DNA of 13,649 nucleotides from contig JAITBX010000130.1 in NCBI GenBank assembly GCA_031283405.1, forward strand, positions 1-13,649, given 5' to 3'. Shown here in pieces: positions 1 to 5,527 of this stretch. The first letter of the stretch is position 1. Each line of letters starts with the position of its first letter. The notes under the pieces are model-generated. The model saw only the letters and a program-made list of their open reading frames with translations. It did no database searches and was not told the origin of the DNA. Source of the DNA: Burkholderiales bacterium. GTDB taxonomy: Bacteria; Pseudomonadota; Gammaproteobacteria; Burkholderiales; Casimicrobiaceae. The position numbers and the translations under genes are program-made.

Positions 1-57
1 CCGCATTTCTGATTCGAGACTGACCGGTAACGTTTCTTTGGCAAACAAACCCATCAT
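1..57 (-). CDS. gyrA: DNA gyrase subunit A, N-terminal fragment (partial)
   Basis: Only the first 19 codons lie in the window; the gene runs off the left edge on the minus strand. The translation reads MMGLFAKETLPVSLESEMR. This matches the conserved start of GyrA, in which an 'FAKE.LP..LE.EMR' stretch precedes the Tyr-containing YLDYAMSVIVGRALPD block (that block is outside the window). GyrA is the cytoplasmic DNA-breakage and rejoining subunit of the type IIA topoisomerase that introduces negative supercoils. Two ATGs lie in tandem. The first (position 57) has an AAAGG ribosome-binding site eight bases upstream and is preferred. Divergence from an ompA-family gene is an arrangement I associate with betaproteobacteria. 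The call rests on a short but very characteristic peptide. Confidence 0.85.
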   Translation of the reverse strand, partial: MMGLFAKETLPVSLESEMR

Positions 58-392
58 GAAAACAGCCTTTCAGGGGCGGATTCTCCGCCTGCACACGCCA
101 TTCGGCGTCCAAAATTGTCAAAACCACCCGTAGTGGCGGATGGTTTCTGGATACCGTATTCTACACCATAGACAGTGGTGTTGTATGGATGTCACGCCCA
201 CATTTTGACCTTGCGAGCGGGCGGATGGCGCGATACCACTGCGCCAAAGCGTTATGCTATAATGCGGGCGATTGTTTTCCGGGACTGTGGTTTTCTTTGA
301 GGCGCTGCGCTTGATGCCTCTTGATTTTACCGTAGTCAAATTGTAATTTTGAAACCTGTTCATCCTCAACTTTTGCGAAAAGGGGTAGTTCA
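58..392. other. gyrA-ompA divergent intergenic region
   Basis: This 335-base stretch separates two divergent genes and must hold both promoters. I see no credible coding potential on either strand; the only reading frame there has no family resemblance and overlaps the gyrA leader. A good promoter for the ompA-family gene is visible and listed separately. I could not find a convincing promoter for gyrA; a TAGAAT on the minus strand (163-158) lacks a good -35 partner. A nine-base direct repeat GGCGGATGG occurs at 135-143 and 220-228, with no known meaning. Confidence 0.6.
255..263 (+). promoter_or_regulatory. Extended -10 promoter of the ompA-family gene
   Basis: The sequence TGCTATAAT is a perfect sigma-70 -10 hexamer preceded by the TG of an extended -10 element. 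No recognisable -35 hexamer lies 16-18 bases upstream, which is tolerated when the extended -10 is this good. A start near 270 would give a leader of about 120 bases before the ompA-family start codon. Confidence 0.6.
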
Positions 393-1109
393 ATGAAACC
401 TCGTACCTATATTGCGGCCTTGGTACTCGCCGCCTCAGCTCTGGCCTCCTCCACATCGATGGCGCAGGCCGATCCGAAAAACAGCGGTTATGCCATGTTT
501 GGTTACGGCACGCCCGAAGCCAACGTTTGGCGTAGCGGCTCTTACGGCATGAAAGCCGGTATTGAAGACACCCTGTGCTGGCGCACCGGCTTCTGGACGC
601 CGGCAATGGCTGTCGCCGGTTGCGATCCCGATCTGGTGAAACCGGCTCCGGCACCGGCAGCGCCGACCCCGCCGGCGGCTCAACCGACCCCGCCGCAAAC
701 GCCTCCGCCTCCGGCGGCTACGGTGCGCAAGATTTCGCTGGCGTCGAAAGCGCTGTTCGATTTCGACAAAGCCGTGCTGAAACCCGAAGGCAAAGCCGCG
801 ATCGACCGTGAAATCATTGCCAAGCTGCCGGAACTCGCCAAGATCGAATTGGTGCTGGTCACCGGCCACACTGATCGTATCGGTTCCGACGCTTACAACC
901 AGAAGCTGTCCGAGCGCCGCGCCGAAGCCGTTCGCGCCTACCTCGTCTCGAAGGGCGTGCCGACCGATCGCATCGAAAGCCTCGGCATGAGCCTGAAGCA
1001 ACCGGTCACCGGCAAGACCTGCCAGCAGAAGAATCGCAAGCAGTTGATCGCTTGCCTAGCGCCGGATCGCCGCGTTGAAGTCGAAGTCAAGGGCGAAGCG
1101 AAGCAGTAA
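393..1109 (+). CDS. ompA: OmpA-family outer membrane/peptidoglycan-associated protein
   Basis: The 238-residue protein opens with a signal peptide (cleavage likely after AQA, residue 26). A short domain follows with Cys62 and Cys77 in a CWRTGFWTPA...CD pattern, then a Pro/Ala-rich linker (about 84-109) and a C-terminal OmpA peptidoglycan-binding domain (about 112-234). Within that domain are LFDFDKAVLKPEG (121-133), GHTDRIGS (158-165, Asp161) and the LSERRAEAV segment (172-180, Arg177). These residues are expected to grip diaminopimelate of peptidoglycan. Cys210 and Cys221 probably form the usual disulfide. The eight-stranded barrel of enterobacterial OmpA is absent; this short N-terminal form is usual in betaproteobacteria. 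The start is set by an AGGGG ribosome-binding site seven bases upstream. The gene appears monocistronic, with its own promoter and terminator. Confidence 0.93.
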   Translation: MKPRTYIAALVLAASALASSTSMAQADPKNSGYAMFGYGTPEANVWRSGSYGMKAGIEDTLCWRTGFWTPAMAVAGCDPDLVKPAPAPAAPTPPAAQPTPPQTPPPPAATVRKISLASKALFDFDKAVLKPEGKAAIDREIIAKLPELAKIELVLVTGHTDRIGSDAYNQKLSERRAEAVRAYLVSKGVPTDRIESLGMSLKQPVTGKTCQQKNRKQLIACLAPDRRVEVEVKGEAKQ

Positions 1110-1138
1110 TGCGCTGAATCTGTATCAAATACGTTTGG

Positions 1139-1174
1139 TCAAAAGCCCCGCCATCACGCGGGGCTTTTGATTTT
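1139..1174 (+). terminator. Rho-independent terminator after the ompA-family gene
   Basis: A 13-bp perfect stem (1139-1151 with 1158-1170) encloses a six-base loop CATCAC and is followed by TTTT. The stem has a GCCCCGC core flanked by an A-tract and a T-tract, so it could work in both directions. It begins about 30 bases after the ompA-family stop codon. Confidence 0.9.
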
Positions 1175-1221
1175 CAACTCTCGGTTTTGTTTTAGGTTTT
1201 CTGCTCGACGCTGCACTTCTT

Positions 1222-1249
1222 TTCCCTCTCCCCCTTGTGGGAGAGGGAA
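1222..1249. repeat. Dispersed palindrome of the CCCTCTCCC...GGGAGAGGG type
   Basis: An 11-bp perfect inverted repeat (TTCCCTCTCCC / GGGAGAGGGAA) around the six-base loop CCTTGT is followed by a second GGGAGAGGGAA at 1259-1269. From memory, elements of this kind are scattered between genes in many proteobacterial genomes. It sits just upstream of the phosphatase gene, and an in-frame ATG inside it would wrongly lengthen that protein. Confidence 0.6.
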
Positions 1250-1294
1250 GAGAAGGACGGGAGAGGGAAAATCCTCACAGAAATAGGTAACCAC

Positions 1295-1963
1295 ATGGCC
1301 ATTGCTGCCCTCTTCTTTGATCTGGACGGCACCTTGATCGACACCGCCGATGATTTAACCGCAGCGTTAAACCATGTGCGTCAACACCTCTACAACCTGC
1401 CGCCGCTGCCGGTCTCACAACTTCGCGCTTACGCTTCTCGCGGCGCGGGCGGCCTGCTTCAAGCCGGCCTCGATCTGAAACCGAAAAATGCCGCGTTTGA
1501 AAAAGCGCGCGAAATGTTTCTGACGCATTACGCCCAACACCTCACCGATCACGTTTGCTTTTTCCCCGGCATCGAAGCGCTGCTCGAACATCTCGACCGC
1601 CGCCGCTTGCCATGGGGCATCATCACCAACAAACACCAACGCTTCACCGCTCCCGTCCTCGCGCATCTCGGACTGGATCGTCGCGCCGCCTGCGTCGTCT
1701 CCGGCGACACCACCGCCCACGCCAAGCCGCACCCGATGCCGCTCCTTCACGCTGCGCAAACCGTCGGCGTTCCGCCGCAACACTGCTGGTTCATCGGCGA
1801 CGATCACCGCGACATCGACGCCGCTCGCGCCGCCGAATTTCAATACGCCGTCGCCGTGCGCTGGGGCTATCTCGGCGACAAACCCGTCGAAAGCTGGGGC
1901 GCCGACGCCATCATCAACACGCCGGAGGAGCTGTGGGAGTTGATTGCCGGAAATCGAATGTAG
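1295..1963 (+). CDS. gph: Phosphoglycolate phosphatase (HAD family)
   Basis: This 222-residue cytoplasmic HAD-superfamily phosphatase should hydrolyse 2-phosphoglycolate to glycolate and phosphate, clearing a product of oxidative DNA repair or of Rubisco oxygenation. All four HAD motifs are present: DLDGTLIDT (9-17, nucleophile Asp9 and acid/base Asp11), IITNK (109-113, Thr111), Lys144 in AKPHP, and GDDHRDIDAA (168-177, metal-binding aspartates). The helical cap lies between motifs I and II, as in the Gph/PGP group, and the length is normal. I chose the ATG giving MAIAALFFDLDGT. An upstream in-frame ATG would add 20 residues encoded by the palindromic repeat and is unlikely. ubiG, which I recall often lying between ompA and gph in related genomes, is absent here. 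Related sugar-phosphate phosphatases of the same subfamily remain possible. Confidence 0.85.
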   Translation: MAIAALFFDLDGTLIDTADDLTAALNHVRQHLYNLPPLPVSQLRAYASRGAGGLLQAGLDLKPKNAAFEKAREMFLTHYAQHLTDHVCFFPGIEALLEHLDRRRLPWGIITNKHQRFTAPVLAHLGLDRRAACVVSGDTTAHAKPHPMPLLHAAQTVGVPPQHCWFIGDDHRDIDAARAAEFQYAVAVRWGYLGDKPVESWGADAIINTPEELWELIAGNRM

Positions 1964-1975
1964 GAGCGACCGTCC
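1960..1975 (+). repeat. Dispersed-repeat fragment forming the gph stop and the next ribosome-binding site
   Basis: GTAGGAGCGACCGTCC differs by one base from GTAGGGGCGACCGTCC at 2498-2513, the left half of a palindromic repeat in the same window. The fragment contains the TAG stop codon of the phosphatase gene and the AGGAG ribosome-binding site of the following open frame, whose ATG abuts it. Confidence 0.5.
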
Positions 1976-2350
1976 ATGAAATTCAGAATCATCTTCTGCG
2001 CCGCATTGACGTTATGGCTGAGCCAGCCCGCGTTGGCTGAAGACGCCGAAGCGTCATCCGATGCCACCGCAGCATTGAGCATCAATGCAAAAATTTCCCG
2101 CCTGACCCTAACCGGCACTTCCAAACTGGCCAAGGCCGGCGACGCCGAGGCGCAATACCGGCTTGCCATCATGTACGACGCAGAAATCGGGGGAGCAACG
2201 GCGCGGAACGCGACGTGCCCACCGCTCATTTTACAGGAAGACGCTGGGTGCGTCGCTTTGCTCTCCTTTGTCCACCCTCACTCGCTGGATTGCTTCATCG
2301 CTTCGCTCCTCGCAATGACCGAGCAGGAAATGCCGTCATTGCGAACGTAG
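1976..2350 (+). pseudogene. Truncated secreted Sel1-repeat protein (gene remnant)
   Basis: The frame begins with a clear signal peptide (MKFRIIFCAALTLWLSQPALA, cut after residue 21). A short linker leads to the first half of a Sel1/TPR-like repeat, AKAGDAEAQYRLAIMYD (residues 52-68). Such proteins normally carry several 36-residue repeats and act as periplasmic scaffolds. Here the resemblance stops near residue 71 (about position 2189). The remaining roughly 53 residues are translated from dispersed repeat DNA, including the left arm of a palindrome, and the stop codon lies in its right arm. The gene therefore seems to have lost its 3' part where repeats accumulated. Thirteen bases separate it from gph, and an AGGAG lies nine bases before the ATG, so translation of the stub is possible. 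Any product would be a short secreted peptide of unknown value. Confidence 0.6.
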
Positions 2351-2363
2351 CGAAGCAATCCAG
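2285..2363. repeat. Inverted repeat of the CTGGATTGCTTC...GCAATGAC type
   Basis: The left arm (2285-2319) begins CTGGATTGCTTC and ends CGCAATGAC. The right arm (2335-2363) begins GTCATTGCG and ends GAAGCAATCCAG. The arms are complementary apart from a six-base length difference in the middle, with a 15-base spacer. This 'GTCATTGCGA..CGAAGCAATCC' element is one I recall as a common intergenic repeat in proteobacteria. It would fold into a long hairpin in RNA. Confidence 0.75.
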
Positions 2364-2393
2364 TTTTGTACAGACAATATCAGGAATCAGAAA

Positions 2394-2466
2394 CCTCTCT
2401 CCCGCCCCTTCGGGGCGCCCTTCCGCGCATGCTGAGCTTGTCGAAGCACCGCAAGCGGGAGAGGGG
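2394..2466. repeat. Palindromic repeat with TGAGCTTGTCGAAG core
   Basis: Outer arms CTCTCCCGC (2397-2405) and GCGGGAGAG (2455-2463) are complementary. Inside lie a GCCCC-TTC-GGGGC hairpin and the segment GCTGAGCTTGTCGAAGCA, which I recall as a frequent intergenic motif in proteobacteria. The arms also resemble the GGGAGAGGG repeat at 1222-1249. Confidence 0.55.
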
Positions 2467-2495
2467 AAGATTTGCGATTTGTTCTGGAATGGTGG

Positions 2496-2550
2496 CCGTA
2501 GGGGCGACCGTCCTCGGTCGCCCGCGCTGTGCGGCAGAATGCCCCTACGG
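2496..2550. repeat. Nested palindrome CCGTAGGGGC...GCCCCTACGG
   Basis: A perfect ten-bp outer arm pair (2496-2505 and 2541-2550) encloses an inner hairpin of nine bp (GGGCGACCG / CGGTCGCCC, 2502-2510 and 2515-2523). The arms overlap, so two alternative folds exist. A 15-of-16 match to its left half lies at 1960-1975, and a diverged copy at 12731-12758. Confidence 0.7.
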
Positions 2551-2565
2551 AATTTCGTTTGTTTC

Positions 2566-2594
2566 GCAGGGGCGGGTTTGAAACCCGCCCCTGC
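2566..2594. repeat. 29-bp perfect palindrome (GCAGGGGCGGGTTT/AAACCCGCCCCTGC)
   Basis: Two 14-base arms are exact complements around a single central G. It lies 46 bases beyond the korB stop codon, so the korCAB transcript would form this hairpin. It lacks a downstream T-run on the minus strand, so it may protect or pause the RNA rather than act as a classical terminator. It looks like a member of the same repeat class as its neighbours. Confidence 0.7.
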
Positions 2595-2639
2595 ATTTTG
2601 ACGCTTCCGGCGGGCGGCAAAATGCCACCCCTAAGGGGA

Positions 2640-3695
2640 TCAACGCAATCCGGCGTTGATTTGTTCCAGCGCCTCGGCGCCGGGGCAGAGTTCGGCAGCG
2701 CCGAGGGTGTTGAGCGGTTGTTGGACGGTGTTGAGCGCGGTGTGCAGATCGGTCGCTAGCGGATCGACGTAAAGCAAGCCGGTGAGGATTTCGCCCATTT
2801 CCTGATGCCGCTGCATGTACGCCATCGCCGCGTAGCGATCGCCGGGATTGTAAGACGAATGCAGGCTGCGCAAGCGCAGCAGTGAACCGTCGTGCTGGCG
2901 CACATTCATCATCGCCCCCGGCGCCATATCGATGCGAATTTCTTCGTGACTGCTGATGAAATCGATGCGGCTGACTGCTTCGTTGTGCTCGCGCACATAG
3001 TCGTAGCTCTTGGTGCTGCCGGGGTGGTTGTTGAACGATACGCAAGGGCTGATGACGTCGATGAACGCGGCACCGCCGTGGCTGATCGCGCCTTTTATCA
3101 GCGGCACGAGTTGCTCTTTGTTGCCGGAGAAGCTGCGACCGACGTAAGTCGCGCCGAGTTGCAACGCCAGCGCGACCAAGTCCACCGGGCTGTCGGTATT
3201 GACGATGCCCTTCTTGCTCTTGGAGCCTTGATCGGCAGTGGCGGAGAACTGGCCTTTGGTCAAACCATAGACGCCGTTGTTTTCGACGATGTAAGCGACG
3301 CGCACACCGCGCCGCATCGCATTGGCGAACTGGCTCAGGCCGATGGAAGCGGAGTCGCCGTCACCGGAAACGCCCAGATAAAGCAGCTCGCGGTTGGCGA
3401 GGTTGGCGCCGGTGAGCACCGAGGGCATGCGGCCATGGACGGTGTTGAAGCCGTGCGATTGTCCGAGAAAATAGTCGGGCGTTTTGGCGCTGCAACCGAT
3501 GCCGGAGAGCTTGGCGACGCGGTGCGGCTCGATGGAAAGTTCCCAGCAGGCGCGGATGATGGCCGCCGAGATCGAGTCGTGTCCGCAACCGGCGCACAGG
3601 GTTGAAATCGAGCCTTCGTAATCGCGGTGCGTGAAGCCGAGCGCGTTGACGGGCAGGGAAGGGTGATGAAGTTTCGGCTTGGCGAGATAGGTCAC
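2640..3695 (-). CDS. korB: 2-oxoglutarate oxidoreductase, beta subunit
   Basis: This 351-residue subunit binds thiamine diphosphate and one [4Fe-4S] cluster and pairs with KorA to convert 2-oxoglutarate and CoA to succinyl-CoA and CO2. Visible are CAGCGHD (34-40, Cys34 and Cys37), Cys68 in GIGCSAKTP and Cys218 in ISPCVSFN, the four expected cluster ligands. The thiamine-diphosphate/Mg motif is GDGDSASIG (111-119) with ENNGVYGLTKGQ (138-149). The C-terminal extension beyond residue 290 is usual for this longer type. The GTG start (position 3695) is preferred because GGAGA lies seven bases upstream; a TTG at 3719 that overlaps the korA stop codon has no such site. It is the last gene of the korCAB operon. 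Pyruvate or another 2-oxoacid as substrate cannot be excluded from sequence alone. Confidence 0.9.
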   Translation of the reverse strand: MTYLAKPKLHHPSLPVNALGFTHRDYEGSISTLCAGCGHDSISAAIIRACWELSIEPHRVAKLSGIGCSAKTPDYFLGQSHGFNTVHGRMPSVLTGANLANRELLYLGVSGDGDSASIGLSQFANAMRRGVRVAYIVENNGVYGLTKGQFSATADQGSKSKKGIVNTDSPVDLVALALQLGATYVGRSFSGNKEQLVPLIKGAISHGGAAFIDVISPCVSFNNHPGSTKSYDYVREHNEAVSRIDFISSHEEIRIDMAPGAMMNVRQHDGSLLRLRSLHSSYNPGDRYAAMAYMQRHQEMGEILTGLLYVDPLATDLHTALNTVQQPLNTLGAAELCPGAEALEQINAGLR

Positions 3696-3715
3696 GGTAA
3701 AGTCTCCGAATGATC

Positions 3716-5527
3716 TCAAGCAGTTTTTTCGATGTGCTGCTTGATCGCGCCGGTAATGAAGCGGGCGGTGATCGGCGTGCCGTTGTAGTGCAGAACCGGT
3801 TCCAGACGCGCCGGGTCGATGCCGAATTCGTTGACGAGCATGGAACGCAACTGGCCGTCGCGGTTTTGCTCGACGACGAAAACGCGCTCGTGCGCGGCAA
3901 TAAAATCGTTCACCGAGTCGGCGAACGGGAAAGCGCGCACACGCATCGCGTCCACCGGCAAACCGCCTTGCGCCAGCGTGACGATTGCTTCGTCCATCGC
4001 CGGGCTGGTGGAGCCGTAATAGAGGGCGCCATAGCGGGCTTTCTTCTTGGCGGCGTGCAGAATCGGCGCGGGCACGATGGTTTTTGCGTACTCGAACTTT
4101 TGGAGCAAACGCTCCATGTTATAGACGTAATCGACGCCCTTCTCCGAATACTTCGCATACGGGTCGCGCGACGTGCCGCGCGTGAAGTAGCTGCCGCGCG
4201 TCGGGTGCGTACCCGGCAGAGTGCGCCACGGAATGCCGTCGCCGTCCACATCTTTATAACGGCCAAAATCTTTTCCGGCTTCCAGATCGGCGGCGCTCAT
4301 TACTTTGCCGCGATCGTATTGTTTGGCGTCGTCCCACGCGAAGGGTTTGCACAAACGGTAGTTCATGCCGATATCGAGATCGGTCATCACGAACACCGGC
4401 GTTTGCAAACGTTCGGCCAGATCGAGCGCTTGCGCCGAGAAGTCGAAACACTCGCGCGGGTCTTCGGGGAACAGCAACACATGTTTGGTGTCGCCGTGCG
4501 AAGCGTAAGCGCAGGCGATCAAATCGGATTGCTGCGTGCGCGTGGGCATGCCGGTGGAAGGGCCGCCGCGTTGCACGTTGATGATGGTGATGGGAATCTC
4601 GGCGAAGTAAGCCAAGCCGATGAACTCGGTCATCAGCGAAACACCCGGCCCCGAGGTGGCGGTGAAAGCGCGCGAACCGTTCCAGCCGGCGCCGACCACC
4701 ATGCCGATGGAAGCCAGTTCGTCTTCGGCTTGCACGATGGCGACGCGGTTCGTTCCGGTGGCAGGATCGACGCGGTATTTTCTGGAGTAGCTCTGGAACG
4801 CTTCGACGACCGAAGTCGAAGGCGTGATCGGATACCAGGCGCACACCGTCGCGCCGCCGTACAACGCGCCCAAGCCGGCGGCGCTGTTGCCGTCAACGAA
4901 GATGCGGTCGCCGACGCGATCGGAACGCTTCACTTTCAACCCGATGGGTTCGCTCAAATGCTCGCGCGCGTAATCGCAACCGAGGCGCAACGCTTGCACG
5001 TTGGCGGAGAGCAGACGCTCTTTGCCTTTATATTGCTCGGTGAAAAGTTTTTCGACTTCTTCCGGATCGATGCCCAGCAGAATCGACAACGCGCCGACGT
5101 AAATGATGTTCTTGAACAACTGCCGCTGGCGCGGGTCTTGATAGTGCGCGTTGCAAATTTCGGTCAGCGGCATGCCGATGACGCGAATGTCGTCACGGAA
5201 TTTCGAGGCCGGCATCGACCGCGTGCTGTCGTAAAACAGGTAGCCGCCGGGTTCGATTTCCTTGATGTCGGCATCCCACGTTTGCGGGTTCATGGCGACC
5301 ATCATGTCCACGCCGCCGCGCCGTCCCAGCCAGCCTTCTTCGGTCACGCGCATTTCAAACCAGGTCGGCAAGCCTTGAATGTTGGAAGGGAAAATGTTGC
5401 GCGGGCTGACCGGCACGCCCATGCGCAGGATCGCCTTGGCGAACAATTCATTGGCAGACGCCGAGCCTGAACCATTGATGTTGGCGAACTTGACGACGAA
5501 ATCGTTGGTGGCAGTAATCGTTTTCAT
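3716..5527 (-). CDS. korA: 2-oxoglutarate oxidoreductase, alpha subunit with fused gamma domain
   Basis: The 603-residue protein fuses the 2-oxoacid oxidoreductase gamma domain (about 12-190, with NGSGSASANELFAKAI and PSNIQGLPTW) to the alpha-subunit pyrimidine-binding domain (about 215-420) and a C-terminal domain II (about 500-590). The signature YPITPSTS (232-239) shapes the 2-oxoacid pocket. The glutamate-containing QAEDELAS (266-273) and TSGPGVSLM (291-299) are also typical. This gamma-alpha fusion of about 600 residues is the common form paired with a KorB of about 350 residues. The ATG overlaps the korC stop codon as ATGA, and an AAGGGGG ribosome-binding site lies inside the korC end, so the two are translationally coupled. 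The korB stretch begins 20 bases past its stop codon. Family assignment is firm; 2-oxoglutarate as substrate is inferred from the gene trio. Confidence 0.92.
   Translation of the reverse strand: MKTITATNDFVVKFANINGSGSASANELFAKAILRMGVPVSPRNIFPSNIQGLPTWFEMRVTEEGWLGRRGGVDMMVAMNPQTWDADIKEIEPGGYLFYDSTRSMPASKFRDDIRVIGMPLTEICNAHYQDPRQRQLFKNIIYVGALSILLGIDPEEVEKLFTEQYKGKERLLSANVQALRLGCDYAREHLSEPIGLKVKRSDRVGDRIFVDGNSAAGLGALYGGATVCAWYPITPSTSVVEAFQSYSRKYRVDPATGTNRVAIVQAEDELASIGMVVGAGWNGSRAFTATSGPGVSLMTEFIGLAYFAEIPITIINVQRGGPSTGMPTRTQQSDLIACAYASHGDTKHVLLFPEDPRECFDFSAQALDLAERLQTPVFVMTDLDIGMNYRLCKPFAWDDAKQYDRGKVMSAADLEAGKDFGRYKDVDGDGIPWRTLPGTHPTRGSYFTRGTSRDPYAKYSEKGVDYVYNMERLLQKFEYAKTIVPAPILHAAKKKARYGALYYGSTSPAMDEAIVTLAQGGLPVDAMRVRAFPFADSVNDFIAAHERVFVVEQNRDGQLRSMLVNEFGIDPARLEPVLHYNGTPITARFITGAIKQHIEKTA

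Larger units (their letters stand above)
2190..2639. other. Gene-free block filled with dispersed palindromic repeats
   Basis: About 450 bases between the broken Sel1 frame and the end of korB hold no credible gene. The block is a row of inverted repeats of at least four families, listed individually, plus short hairpins at 2240-2254 (GACGC/GCGTC) and 2628-2638 (CCCCTTAGGGG) beside the korB stop codon. The genes on either side converge here. Open frames on both strands are made of repeat sequence. Confidence 0.7.

Noticed and set aside
1235..1294. Upstream start adding 20 residues to the phosphatase
   Set aside because: The extra codons lie in the GGGAGAGGG repeat and precede the conserved HAD start; the protein is of normal length without them.
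2285..2594. CRISPR array
   Set aside because: The repeats are of different families, palindromic and unevenly spaced; no unit recurs with regular spacers and no cas gene is present.
2215..2620. Several open frames on both strands between the Sel1 remnant and korB
   Set aside because: They are translations of palindromic repeats and of the korB 3' flank, without start signals or family resemblance.
3710..5470. 586-codon open frame on the plus strand
   Set aside because: It is exactly opposite korA, whose translation matches a known family throughout. The frame's composition (His, Arg, Val, Ala rich) is that of an antisense shadow in high-G+C DNA.
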